Source: Kineosphaera limosa NBRC 100340 (GTDB taxonomy: Bacteria > Actinomycetota > Actinomycetes > Actinomycetales > Dermatophilaceae). Taken from it: a stretch of DNA of 34,149 bases. Made by a program: the position numbers and the translations under genes. The stretch's first letter is position 1. The number at the start of each line of letters is the position of its first letter. Location of the stretch: contig NZ_BAHD01000074.1 in NCBI RefSeq assembly GCF_000298215.1, positions 1-34,149 of the forward strand. Reading direction: 5' to 3'. The notes below the pieces were generated by a model. It did no database searches, was not told the DNA's origin, and saw only the letters and a program-made list of their open reading frames with translations. Positions 7,938 through 15,709 of the stretch are shown here, in pieces.

Positions 7938-8120
7938 ATGGAAAGGACCAACAAGAACACCTTCGTCATCACGACGAGTCCGAGCGGTCGACGTTATGTC
8001 GTGCACCGCCGCAACCGGGCGGCCTACCGGGCCTGCTGGGACGTGTGCAACGAGTCCGGAGGGCGTTACGGCACCTTCGCCTCGCTGCCGGGGGCACGGC
8101 GCTGGGCGGCCGCGAACTGA
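7938..8120 (+). CDS. Small protein of unknown function (60 aa)
   Basis: ATG at 7938 follows AGGGGGA at a good spacing (CAGGGGGAACATC). The 60-residue product is basic, with FVITTSPSGRRYVVHRRNRA at its start and a pair of Cys residues (ACWDVC). I do not recognise the family. Coding potential is supported by the ribosome site and by the composition of the protein, which looks compact rather than random. It lies alone between the divergent beta-PGM and the convergent DUF5302 gene. Confidence 0.6.
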   Translation: MERTNKNTFVITTSPSGRRYVVHRRNRAAYRACWDVCNESGGRYGTFASLPGARRWAAAN

Positions 8121-8177
8121 CGACACGACAGCCGCGACCGCGCCAGCGGGGCGTGGGGGCAGCGCGACCGAAGCGGA

Positions 8178-8399
8178 TCAGCCGGACTTGCGCCGGAACA
8201 TCTGAGAGGTCGCGCTGCTCTCCGGGCCATGCGCCCCGTGCGCCTTCGACTGCCCGGCGTGGTCCGACACGTCGACGCCCGCGTGCGCCTGCTTGCGCTG
8301 CAGCGCCTCCCGGAACTTACGCTTCGTCTCCTCGTCCGGCCCGGCGGCCGCCGCTCCCATGCCTTCGGCTTCGCTGTCCTTGCTCTTCGCGCCGGTCAT
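8178..8399 (-). CDS. DUF5302 domain-containing protein
   Basis: A 73-residue, highly charged, probably disordered protein. EETKRKFREALQRKQAH, then KAHGAHGP, and the ending MFRRKSG are the signature of the actinobacterial DUF5302 family, whose function is unknown. AGGAGG lies at a proper distance before the ATG at 8399. It is divergent from the cyclopropane synthase-like gene; the 167 bp between them should hold both promoters. Confidence 0.85.
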   Translation of the reverse strand: MTGAKSKDSEAEGMGAAAAGPDEETKRKFREALQRKQAHAGVDVSDHAGQSKAHGAHGPESSATSQMFRRKSG

Positions 8400-8566
8400 C
8401 GTGGCCTCCTGCGGGATCTTCGTCGCACGGCCATCGCGCGACCTGACCAGGGTGGCACGTACCCGGCCTCGTGCCCAGCGAATTGCGGGGCAGGTGGATC
8501 ACGACGAACAGGACTACGCTCGTTCTGCGGGAAAAAACCGGTTCTCCGTGACTGGAGGGGGCGCTC

Positions 8567-9943
8567 ATGCGCGCGATCGTCAGCAGCGAGCGGGTCACCG
8601 TGAAAAGCGAGCGGGCCACCACCAAGCCCGATGCCGCCGCACGTCGATCCGGCGCGATCGGGCGCGTGTTGACCAGTTTGGCGCCACGCGGCCTGCCGAT
8701 GCGGGTCACGGCCTACGACGGCACCGACGTGGGACCGGCGCCCAAACCCTTCGGCCCGGCCAGCCCCATCAGCCTGCACATCTGCCGGCCGCGCGGACTG
8801 CGCTACATCCTCTCGGCCCCGGGCGACCTGGGCTTGGCCCGTGCCTACCTGGCCGGTGACCTGCGGGTCGAGGGAGTGCACCCGGGGGACCCCTACGAGC
8901 TCTTCCGGCAGCTGAAACGGCAGACCTGGTTCGACAAGCCCACGCCGCGCCAGCTGGTGACCAGCGCCCGTGACCTGGGCTGGCGTGCCTTCACCCCGCC
9001 CCCGCCGCCGGCCATCGAGCTGCTACCCCGGTGGCGCCGCGGGCTCGAGGGGCTGCGCGAGCCGGCCGGGCGGCGGGCCGCCGCCGTCAAGGCCCACTAC
9101 GACCTCGACAACGACTTCTTCGAACTCGTGCTGGGCCCGTCGATGGCGTACACCTGCGGCATCTTCACGCGACCGCAGGACAGCCTGGAGCAGGCGCAGG
9201 AGCGCAAGTTCGAGCTGGTAGCCCGCAAGCTCGGCCTGCGGCCCGGCATGCGGCTGCTCGACGTCGGCTGCGGCTGGGGCGGCATGATGCTGCAGGCCGC
9301 CCGGCACCACGGAGTGCAGGTCGTCGGGGTCACGCTCTCTGGCCACCAACACCGGTGGATCGAGGCGATGATCGCCCGTGCGGGCATCAGTGACCTCGCG
9401 CAGGTTCGCCTGGTCGACTACCGCTCGATGCCCCGCGACGAGCACTTCGACGCCATCAGCTCGATCGGGATGCTCGAACACGTCGGGGTCAAGAACTACC
9501 CGACCTACTTCCGCGAACTGCGGGACCGCTTGCGCCCCGGCGGCCGGCTCCTCACGCACTCCATTACTCGCCCCGATCACGCCGCGACGACCAAGCCCGA
9601 GGCCTTTACCGACCGCTACGTCTTTCCCGACGGTGAGCTGGCGGCCCCGGCCGCGATCATCGGCGCCGCCCACGACACCGGCCTCGAACTGCAGCACGAG
9701 GAGAACCTGCGCCCGAGCTATCCGCTGACGCTCGCGGCCTGGAACGCCAATCTCGTGCGGCACTGGGATCGGTGCGTCGAACTCGTCGGCGAGCCGACCG
9801 CCAAGGTCTACGGCCTCTACATGGCGGGCTCACGCCTGGCGTTCGAGCGCAACTGGCTGCAGGTGCATCAGTTTCTCTTCACCCGCCCCGACGAGGCGGG
9901 CGTCGGCGGTTACCCCTACCGCCCGGACTGGCAGCCGCTCTAG
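8567..9943 (+). CDS. Cyclopropane-fatty-acyl-phospholipid synthase family methyltransferase
   Basis: A 458-residue SAM-dependent enzyme of the CFA synthase family. The first 190 residues form the N-terminal lipid-binding part (AYLAGDLRVEG), then KAHYDLDNDFFELVLGPSMA, the hallmark before the methyltransferase fold. The SAM motif LLDVGCGWGG begins near residue 230, with ISSIGMLEHVG later and DRYVFPDGEL towards the end, as in E. coli Cfa. It transfers a methylene from SAM to a double bond of a phospholipid acyl chain. GGAGGGGG precedes the ATG at 8567, so the start is secure. It is monocistronic and ends 12 bp from the convergent Nudix gene. In actinobacteria such enzymes may also make methyl-branched lipids, so the product is not fixed. 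Confidence 0.92.
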   Translation: MRAIVSSERVTVKSERATTKPDAAARRSGAIGRVLTSLAPRGLPMRVTAYDGTDVGPAPKPFGPASPISLHICRPRGLRYILSAPGDLGLARAYLAGDLRVEGVHPGDPYELFRQLKRQTWFDKPTPRQLVTSARDLGWRAFTPPPPPAIELLPRWRRGLEGLREPAGRRAAAVKAHYDLDNDFFELVLGPSMAYTCGIFTRPQDSLEQAQERKFELVARKLGLRPGMRLLDVGCGWGGMMLQAARHHGVQVVGVTLSGHQHRWIEAMIARAGISDLAQVRLVDYRSMPRDEHFDAISSIGMLEHVGVKNYPTYFRELRDRLRPGGRLLTHSITRPDHAATTKPEAFTDRYVFPDGELAAPAAIIGAAHDTGLELQHEENLRPSYPLTLAAWNANLVRHWDRCVELVGEPTAKVYGLYMAGSRLAFERNWLQVHQFLFTRPDEAGVGGYPYRPDWQPL

Positions 9944-9955
9944 CCCTCCACCACT

Positions 9956-10486
9956 TCAGCCTTCCACCACCTCCTGCCCCGCCACGGCGCGGCGCAGGTG
10001 GTCGAGCAGTAGAGCGGTGGTGTCGGGCACGAACGGGTGCTCGTCGTCGGTCAGCCATGCCAGTGCCTCGGCCACAGGCAGCCACGCACCCCAGGCGACC
10101 TCCTCCGGTTGCAGGCGGATCGGCCCGTCATACACGACCTCGAAGCAGAAGGCGAGGTAGCGGGTGTGCTCGTCCGCGTAATGGGCCACCCCCAGCGGCA
10201 GCAGCGGGACGCCGTGCACCCCCAACTCCTCGAACGCCTCGCGCGCGGCTGCCTGCGCCGGGTCCTCGCCGGCCTCGACCACCCCGCCCGCCGCGACGTC
10301 GAACAGCCCCGGATAGACGTCCTTGGTGTCGGTGCGCCGGTGCACGAACAGCTCCCCGCGCTGGTTGCGCACGAGCACGGCGGTGGCGGCGTGCTGCAGG
10401 TTCTGCCCTCGCACCTGCGCGCGCGTGGCCTGCCCGACAACGCGCCCGTGATCGTCGTAGAGGTCGACCAGTTCCCGCGCGCCCAT
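9956..10486 (-). CDS. Nudix hydrolase
   Basis: A 176-residue Nudix protein. The box is complete: G68-x5-E74-x7-R82-E83-x2-E86-E87-x-G89, within GGVVEAGEDPAQAAAREAFE. The N-terminal LVDLYDDHGRVVGQATRAQV resembles the isopentenyl-diphosphate isomerase-like/YfcD branch, whose substrates are poorly known. The ATG at 10486 is preceded at 7 bases by TAGGTT (10494-10499). A longer reading from 10495 would start inside this box, so 10486 is preferred. The gene is convergent with the CFA synthase-like gene and divergent from the methyltransferase at 10582. Confidence 0.92.
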   Translation of the reverse strand: MGARELVDLYDDHGRVVGQATRAQVRGQNLQHAATAVLVRNQRGELFVHRRTDTKDVYPGLFDVAAGGVVEAGEDPAQAAAREAFEELGVHGVPLLPLGVAHYADEHTRYLAFCFEVVYDGPIRLQPEEVAWGAWLPVAEALAWLTDDEHPFVPDTTALLLDHLRRAVAGQEVVEG

Positions 10487-10493
10487 GCTCCTC

Positions 10494-10499
10494 AACCTA
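10494..10499 (-). promoter_or_regulatory. -10 box of the Nudix gene (leaderless start)
   Basis: TAGGTT on the minus strand, 7 bases before the ATG at 10486. A GAGGAG run touches the start codon too closely to act as a normal ribosome site. Confidence 0.4.
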
Positions 10500-10581
10500 C
10501 GCCCGCAGGCTCGGCGATCCGCCGTGGTGTGGCGTGGCGCGGCGGGGCTGTGGGTGGGGCGAGGTTTGGGAGCATGGCGCC

Positions 10582-11391
10582 ATGAATTCCGGCGATCCCC
10601 TCTCCTCCGACTCCGGCGAGCGTCCGCACTGGGCGGGCATGGCGCCGGCCTACGCCCGCGGGCTCGCCGATGTCTACGCGGGGGCGATCGAGCCGATTCT
10701 CGACACGGTGGCCGAGCGGGTGCCGCTGTCCGGTGCCCAACTGCTCGACGTGGGGTCCGGCACGGGTCGACTCACCGCCGCGGCGGTGCAGCGGGGCGCG
10801 CGCGTCACCAGCGTCGACCCCGCCGAGCCCATGCGGGAGCTGACGGCGCAGGCCGCTCCGTCGGCGCAGGTGCTCGCCGGCGCCGCCCCCGGGCTGCCGG
10901 TGGAGCCCGGGCTGTTCGACGCCGTGGTCAGCAACTTCCTCCTGGAGCACGCTCTCGATCCGCGGGCCGTGCTCGCGGACTTCGTGCGCGCGGGTCGATC
11001 GGGAGCGGTGGTTGCCGCGACGATCTGGGCGCCGGACGCCGCCCTGCAGCGGTTGTGGGGCCGGGTTGCTGCGGAGTCGCAGGTGCAGCCGGTGTCGGTG
11101 CGGCGCATCCCCGAGCACCTGGATTTCGCGCACACCGGGACGGGGCTGGCCGGGCTGTTCGACGCGGCCGGTCTCGAGCACATCGAAATGCACACTGTTG
11201 CGTGGATTTCGCGCGTGGAGCCGGAGGATCTGTGGGCCGCCGCGGCCGCCGGCATCGGCGTCCTGGGCCACCTGCTCGTGGCGCAGGACGAGGAGACGAC
11301 CGCCCGGGCCAAGCAGGTCTTCGAGCGGGTCTTCGCCGAGAACGGCGAACTCGTCTGCGAAGCGATCCTGGCGGTCGGCACCAAGCCCTGA
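10582..11391 (+). CDS. Class I SAM-dependent methyltransferase
   Basis: A 269-residue methyltransferase of the UbiE/methyltransferase-11 type. The SAM motif I LLDVGSGTGRL lies at about residues 54-64, motif II acidic residue in TSVDPAEPM, and the post-II segment FDAVVSNFLLEHALDPRAVLADF corresponds to motifs 4-5. The C-terminal half (FDAAGLEHIEMHTVAWISR) follows the small-molecule methyltransferase layout. The substrate is unknown. The ATG at 10582 is chosen because the protein begins just ahead of the fold; an ATG at 10574 is out of frame. The stop is 57 bp from the convergent GNAT gene, in a GC-rich stretch containing GGCCGGCCGGCC. Confidence 0.88.
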   Translation: MNSGDPLSSDSGERPHWAGMAPAYARGLADVYAGAIEPILDTVAERVPLSGAQLLDVGSGTGRLTAAAVQRGARVTSVDPAEPMRELTAQAAPSAQVLAGAAPGLPVEPGLFDAVVSNFLLEHALDPRAVLADFVRAGRSGAVVAATIWAPDAALQRLWGRVAAESQVQPVSVRRIPEHLDFAHTGTGLAGLFDAAGLEHIEMHTVAWISRVEPEDLWAAAAAGIGVLGHLLVAQDEETTARAKQVFERVFAENGELVCEAILAVGTKP

Positions 11392-11448
11392 CCCGGTCGT
11401 TCAGGCCGGCCGGCCGGTCCCGGCTGGATCCGGGGGTCGCGCGGTGGC

Positions 11449-12360
11449 TCAGGCTCGATCGAAGTGCAGGTGGCAGGAGTCGTCGGCGACCTGATACCCG
11501 AGCTTGCGGAACATCGTGCCGCTCACCTGGTCGCGGGAGTCGCCGATGAGCAGGCACCGCAGCCCGTCGCCTTGGGCGCGGGCGCTGACGGCGGCCGTGA
11601 TCGCACCGCCGAAACCCCGGCCACGGCGCTCTGGTCGAGTCCACACCCACGACAGCCGCGTGTGCCCGTAGGTCGGCGCATTCGCGAAGGCCATCGACAG
11701 CGGCTCGACGCCCTCTCCCGCGTCGGCCTCCCAGATCATCACGCCGCCCTCGGCGAGCGGCCGCGCCATGGTGACGCTGGGGTCGGGCGGGTCGCCGATG
11801 TCCCGGATGAAGGCCCGGCCCCACCCGTCGAGCAGGTCGCGGTCGGCGTCGGTCGCGACGCGAGCCGCACCGGGCACCCCGTGCGGCATCCGAACGGGGC
11901 CGGGCAGGTCGTAGAGCACGTCTTGACGACCGGCGCGCACCGCGCCACCGCGGGCCTGCACCCACTCCTGAGCGAACGCGCGCGCCGCGGAGCTGAACCC
12001 GTTGACCCCGGTGATCGGCTCGCTGGGTGGCGTCGCCAGCAGATCGGCGGCGACCGCGGCCCCGACCGCCTGGCCGTGCGTGGCGTCCGTGGCCAGGTAG
12101 GGGCGCCCGGTGCGGGTCAGCATCGCCAACCCGACAACCTGCTCGACCGGCGCATCAGCGCTGTCGGACCCCTCTGTCTCCGGAGCGTCGGCGGATTCGG
12201 TGATGACCCACCACCGGTCCCCGGGCCGCGGACCGAACCGGAGGGTGCGGGCCAGGGCGGTCGCGATGATGCTGTGCCGCAGCGGTTGCGAGGCCAGCGT
12301 GGCGTCGGCGGCCGCGGCGAACACCTGCGGGTCGGAGTAGGCGCGCGCTGTCGTGGTCAC
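11449..12360 (-). CDS. GNAT-family N-acetyltransferase
   Basis: A 303-residue protein. The C-terminal third has a full GNAT core: LSWVWTRPERRGRGFGGAIT contains the acetyl-CoA loop R-R-G-R-G-F-G, and LLIGDSRDQVSGTMFRKLGY is the following strand-helix with the usual F-x-K-L-G-Y ending. The N-terminal 170 residues look like a degenerate second GNAT fold, as in several two-domain GNATs. The acceptor is unknown. The GTG start at 12360 is preceded by AAGGTGG at a fair spacing. It is downstream of metA on the same strand with a 66-bp gap; co-transcription is possible. Confidence 0.85.
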   Translation of the reverse strand: MTTTARAYSDPQVFAAAADATLASQPLRHSIIATALARTLRFGPRPGDRWWVITESADAPETEGSDSADAPVEQVVGLAMLTRTGRPYLATDATHGQAVGAAVAADLLATPPSEPITGVNGFSSAARAFAQEWVQARGGAVRAGRQDVLYDLPGPVRMPHGVPGAARVATDADRDLLDGWGRAFIRDIGDPPDPSVTMARPLAEGGVMIWEADAGEGVEPLSMAFANAPTYGHTRLSWVWTRPERRGRGFGGAITAAVSARAQGDGLRCLLIGDSRDQVSGTMFRKLGYQVADDSCHLHFDRA

Positions 12361-12426
12361 GGCCCCACCTTTTCACGGGTTCAGCAGCCACGACCAGCAA
12401 CGGCCGGACACCGACGAACCTGCCGG

Positions 12427-13344
12427 TCAGTCGACCTGCGTCAGGTCGTACGGGGTCCCTTGGTAAACCACGTGATTGAGCCAGTTGGCGTAGAGCAGAA
12501 AGGCGTGACTGCGCCAGGTGACCCGCGGGCTGCGGCCGGGATCGTCGGCGGGAAAGTACTGGTGCGGCACCCCGATGGGCAGGTTGCGCGATACGTCCCG
12601 GTCGTACTCCAGCTTGAGGGTGTCGCGCTCGTACTCGGGGTGCCCGGTGACGTAGAACTGCCGCCCGTCGGCGCTGCCGACGAGGTACACGCCGGCCTCC
12701 GGGGAGGTCGACAGCAGCCGCAGCTCGGGCACCGCCGCGATGTCTTCGGCGCGGATCTCGGTGTGCCGGCTGTGCGGGGCCGGGAAGACCTCGTCGAAGC
12801 CGGCGAGGATCTTGGTCGTCGGGTCGAGCACGTCGTGGTCGAAGACCCCGAACATCTTGTGGTCGAGCTGGTACTTCGGTACCCCGTGGTGGCGATACAG
12901 CGCGGCCTGGGCGCCCCAACAGACGTGCATGGTCGAATACACGTGCTTGCGGCTCCAATCGAGCAACTCGACCAGCTCGTCCCAGTAGTCGACCGACTCG
13001 AACGGCAGCTGCTCCACGGGCGCCCCGGTGATGACCAGGCCGTCGAAGCGCTGGTCACGCACGCGGTCGAAGGTCGTGTAGAACGCTTCGAGGTGCTCCG
13101 GCGGTGTGTTGCGCGAGGAGTGGCTGCCCATGTGGATGAGCGTCACCTCGATCTGCAGGGGAGTGTTGCCCAGGAGCCGGAGCAGGTGGGTCTCCGTCGC
13201 GATCTTGGTGGGCATGAGGTTGAGGATCGCCAGCCGCAGCGGCCGAATGTCCTGGTGCTGCGCCCGATCGGTGGACATGACGAAGACGTTCTCGTCTTCC
13301 AGGACCTGCCGCGCGGGGAGCTCTCGCGGGATATTGACCGGCAC
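12427..13344 (-). CDS. metA: Homoserine O-acyltransferase (MetA type), predicted acetyl-CoA-dependent
   Basis: A full-length MetA of 305 residues. The catalytic Cys142 is in MHVCWGAQA and His235/Glu237 in [10 protein letters not shown]. Oxyanion-region and substrate residues ([10 protein letters not shown]) are present. MetA activates homoserine in methionine synthesis. E. coli MetA uses succinyl-CoA and has Gly at 111 (GAPLG); here it is Glu111 ([10 protein letters not shown]). In Bacillus cereus MetA this Glu selects acetyl-CoA, and E111G switches it to succinyl-CoA. I therefore predict homoserine O-acetyltransferase activity. The GTG at 13344 has AGGAGG upstream at about 7 bases. The leader is too short for a large riboswitch. 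Numbering counts from this GTG. It is 98 bp downstream of the aldolase gene. Confidence 0.95.
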   Translation of the reverse strand: MPVNIPRELPARQVLEDENVFVMSTDRAQHQDIRPLRLAILNLMPTKIATETHLLRLLGNTPLQIEVTLIHMGSHSSRNTPPEHLEAFYTTFDRVRDQRFDGLVITGAPVEQLPFESVDYWDELVELLDWSRKHVYSTMHVCWGAQAALYRHHGVPKYQLDHKMFGVFDHDVLDPTTKILAGFDEVFPAPHSRHTEIRAEDIAAVPELRLLSTSPEAGVYLVGSADGRQFYVTGHPEYERDTLKLEYDRDVSRNLPIGVPHQYFPADDPGRSPRVTWRSHAFLLYANWLNHVVYQGTPYDLTQVD

Positions 13345-13442
13345 CTGACACCTCCTCGGGCTGAGCTTTTCGGGATCGACCGTCCATTCTTACGTCCCCC
13401 CCCATCGGTCGCCCACGCCGCCCCCAACGAAGGGCTCGTCGG

Positions 13443-14084
13443 TCAGGCTGTCGCGCGCGTCGCGCTCACGAGCGCAGTCGCCTCACGGCACAGCCGCTCG
13501 ACCTCGTCCCATCGACCCTCGCGCAGCAGCGACGGCGCGACCATCCAGGAGCCCCCGGCTGCGATCACCGACGGCACCCCGAGATACTCGGCGAGGTTGG
13601 CCGGGCTGATGCCGCCGGTCGGCATGAATCGGATCTCGGGAAATGGCGCAGCGAGCGCCTTGATGGCCGGTGCGCCGCCAGAGGTCTGCGCGGGAAAGAA
13701 CTTGAGCACCTGGAGGCCGAGTTCGGTCGCTGCGTGGATGTCGCTGGCGCTGGACACCCCGGGCAGAATCGGCAGGCCGCGATCCTGACAGGCCGCGACG
13801 ATGGGCGCGGAAAGACCGGGGGTGACGACGAACTGGGCTCCGGCGGCGGCCGCCTGCTCGACCTGCTCGGGGCTGCGCACGGTGCCGGCACCCACCAGCA
13901 GACCGTCGAGTTGCGCCATCCGGGCCAACGCTTCGGGACCGGCCTGCGTGCGGAACGTGACCTCCGCGATCGGCAGGCCGCCGGCGATCAGCGCCTTACC
14001 CAGGGGAACGGCGTCTTCGACCCGGTCGATGACGATGACCGGCACCAGCCCGATGTGCTCTGCCTGCTGGTACACGTCGCTCAT
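13443..14084 (-). CDS. eda: 2-keto-3-deoxy-6-phosphogluconate aldolase
   Basis: A 213-residue class I aldolase. Glu41 in IAEVTFRTQ, the Arg45 nearby, and the Schiff-base Lys128 in LQVLKFFPA match the catalytic Glu45, Arg49 and Lys133 of E. coli Eda; GAGTVRSPEQV and the phosphate-binding MPTGGISPANL are also present. It cleaves KDPG to pyruvate and glyceraldehyde 3-phosphate, ending the Entner-Doudoroff and hexuronate routes. The ATG at 14084 overlaps the stop of the dehydrogenase by four bases (ATGA), so the two are co-translated. No KDG kinase is found nearby. Confidence 0.93.
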   Translation of the reverse strand: MSDVYQQAEHIGLVPVIVIDRVEDAVPLGKALIAGGLPIAEVTFRTQAGPEALARMAQLDGLLVGAGTVRSPEQVEQAAAAGAQFVVTPGLSAPIVAACQDRGLPILPGVSSASDIHAATELGLQVLKFFPAQTSGGAPAIKALAAPFPEIRFMPTGGISPANLAEYLGVPSVIAAGGSWMVAPSLLREGRWDEVERLCREATALVSATRATA

Positions 14085-15565
14085 GCTCGTGCCTTTCCGA
14101 CGGTGTTTTTGCTGGGGAGTACGGAGGCCAGCGCCGCCACGAGGTCGGCGCGCCAGGAGGTGTTCTCGGGCAGGTCGTCACCGAAGACGTCTCGCACCGT
14201 GAGCAGGTCTGTGACGATGCGATCGGGGTCCGTGAGCCCGCGGACGCTCTGGAGCCGATCGGCGAGTGGATCGTCCAGCGGCAGTTCGCGGCCGTCGGCG
14301 GCACGCTCGCTGGCGACGTACGCCATCCACGCCGCGACGCCGACGGTCGCCCATGTCGGGCGGGCGCCGGCGCTGAGCCGGTCACGCACGGTGCCGAGAA
14401 GTCGCTGCGGCAGCTTCTGCGAGCCGTCCATGGCGATCTGAATCGTGCGGTGGCGAAGGCCGGGATTCTCGTAGCGAGCCATGATCTGGTCGCCGTAAGC
14501 CGCCAGGTCGGTCTGCCCCGCGGGTGCCAGCGTCGGAATGACATCCTCGCGAATGAGCCCTCGAGCCACCTCGGCCAGCCGGGGGTCGGCGACGGTCTGC
14601 GCGATGGTCTCGTAGCCGGCGAGCGCGCCGAGATAGGCCAGGGTCGAGTGCGAGCCGTTGAGAATGCGCAGCTTCATGTGCTCGTAGGGCTCGACGTCGT
14701 CGGTGAACTCCGCCCCCGCGGACTCCCAGGCCGGGCGGCCGGCCGCGAAGTCGTCCTCGATGACCCACTGTCGGAAGTCCTCGGTGACGACCAGACCCCG
14801 GTCCTGCACGCCGAGAATGCCCTGCGCCTCGGCGATGTCGCCGGCGGTCGTCGCCGGCACGATGCGGTCGACCATGCTCGTCGGGAAGGTCACGTGCTGC
14901 CCGATCCAACCGGCCAGCTCGTCGCCCTCCGCGGTCGGCAACGCCGCGCAGAAGTCGTGCACGAGGCCGCGCACCACCGCGCCGTTGTTCGGCAGGTTGT
15001 CGCAGCACAGCACGGTGACTGGGGCACCGCAGCCGCGCATCCGACCCTGCAGGCCGCGGGTCAGTCGGCCGACCGCCGAGCGCGGCGCCGATCCGTCGGC
15101 GAGGTCGGCGGCGACATCGGGATGGGTGACATCGAGCGTCCCGTCGCCACCGCGGCGGTAGCCCTTCTCGGTGACCGTCAGGGAGACGATCCGCACGGCC
15201 GGATCGGCCAGCCTCGCCGTGAGGAGATCCGCCTGGTCGGTGGGGCTGAGCACCTCCCGCACCGCCCCGCTGACGCGCAGCTGCGCCCGCTGCGGTGAGC
15301 GAACGAGAATCCCGTACAGGCCGTCCTGCGGGACGAGGTCTTCGCGCACCCGCGGCGAGCGCTGCGTGGCTCCGCAGATGCCCCAGGTGAAGTCGCCCGT
15401 GGCGATCATCGCGTCTTCGGTATACGCGGCCTGGTGGGCGCGGTGAAACGCGCCGATGCCCAGGTGGACGATGCCGACGGCGGCGTCGACGCTGTGCCGG
15501 GCGGGCAGGCGCAGGGTCTCGCTCTCGGCGAGTCCGCCCAGGTGGGCGCGGTCGAGGCGGGTCAC
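14081..15565 (-). CDS. Mannitol dehydrogenase-family polyol/hexuronate oxidoreductase
   Basis: A 494-residue NAD-dependent long-chain dehydrogenase. The N-terminal motif GIVHLGIGAFHRAHQAAY is the nucleotide-binding loop of this family, and the catalytic segment KLRILNGSHS supplies Lys298, Asn303 and His306, equivalent to the conserved K-N-H set. Members include mannitol 2-dehydrogenase, fructuronate reductase (UxuB), tagaturonate reductase and arabinitol dehydrogenase. The eda partner and the altronate dehydratase remnant just upstream favour a hexuronate role, but the sequence alone does not decide. It overlaps the upstream remnant (GTGA) and the downstream eda (ATGA) by 4 bp each, so it begins inside a compact former operon. 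Confidence 0.88.
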   Translation of the reverse strand: MTRLDRAHLGGLAESETLRLPARHSVDAAVGIVHLGIGAFHRAHQAAYTEDAMIATGDFTWGICGATQRSPRVREDLVPQDGLYGILVRSPQRAQLRVSGAVREVLSPTDQADLLTARLADPAVRIVSLTVTEKGYRRGGDGTLDVTHPDVAADLADGSAPRSAVGRLTRGLQGRMRGCGAPVTVLCCDNLPNNGAVVRGLVHDFCAALPTAEGDELAGWIGQHVTFPTSMVDRIVPATTAGDIAEAQGILGVQDRGLVVTEDFRQWVIEDDFAAGRPAWESAGAEFTDDVEPYEHMKLRILNGSHSTLAYLGALAGYETIAQTVADPRLAEVARGLIREDVIPTLAPAGQTDLAAYGDQIMARYENPGLRHRTIQIAMDGSQKLPQRLLGTVRDRLSAGARPTWATVGVAAWMAYVASERAADGRELPLDDPLADRLQSVRGLTDPDRIVTDLLTVRDVFGDDLPENTSWRADLVAALASVLPSKNTVGKARA

Positions 15566-15702
15566 AGTACTGCTCCGATCTGCCAGGGCACGAATTCCTC
15601 CGCGCCAAGTCCGAGTTCCTCGCTCTTGCTCTGTTTGCCGGAGGCGACCGCGATGAGTTCGCGGTAGATCTCGCGCGCCGGTGGCGTGCGGCACCAACTC
15701 AT
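15562..15702 (-). pseudogene. C-terminal remnant of altronate dehydratase (UxaA/GarD-type)
   Basis: Only 46 codons can be read before the GPP34-like gene intervenes. EIYRELIAVASGKQSKSEEL followed by GAEEFVPWQIGAVL is the conserved extreme C-terminus of altronate/galactarate dehydratases, whose whole proteins are about 500 residues. The residues upstream in the same frame are antisense-like noise from the GPP34-like gene. The stop overlaps the GTG of the next dehydrogenase by 4 bp, an intact operon junction. I infer that the first ~450 codons were removed by deletion or rearrangement, with a breakpoint near 15703-15710. The similarity was read by eye and should be checked by search. Confidence 0.75.
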
Positions 15703-15709
15703 ACCGGCA

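Noticed and set aside
11404-11415. GGCCGGCCGGCC palindrome between the methyltransferase and GNAT genes as a terminator.
   Set aside because: It is a simple GC repeat without a loop or T-run; insufficient to call.
13397-13404. Run of eight C bases upstream of metA as a phase-variable tract.
   Set aside because: It lies outside any coding region and away from the ribosome site and start, so frame-changing slippage would have no coding effect; a promoter-spacing effect cannot be shown.
13345-13442. A SAM riboswitch in front of metA.
   Set aside because: Only 98 bp separate metA from the aldolase gene's stop, and I see no SAM-aptamer-like pairing pattern there.
11464-13788. A 774-residue plus-strand open frame across GNAT, metA and eda.
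   Set aside because: It runs opposite three well-supported genes and has no domain signal.
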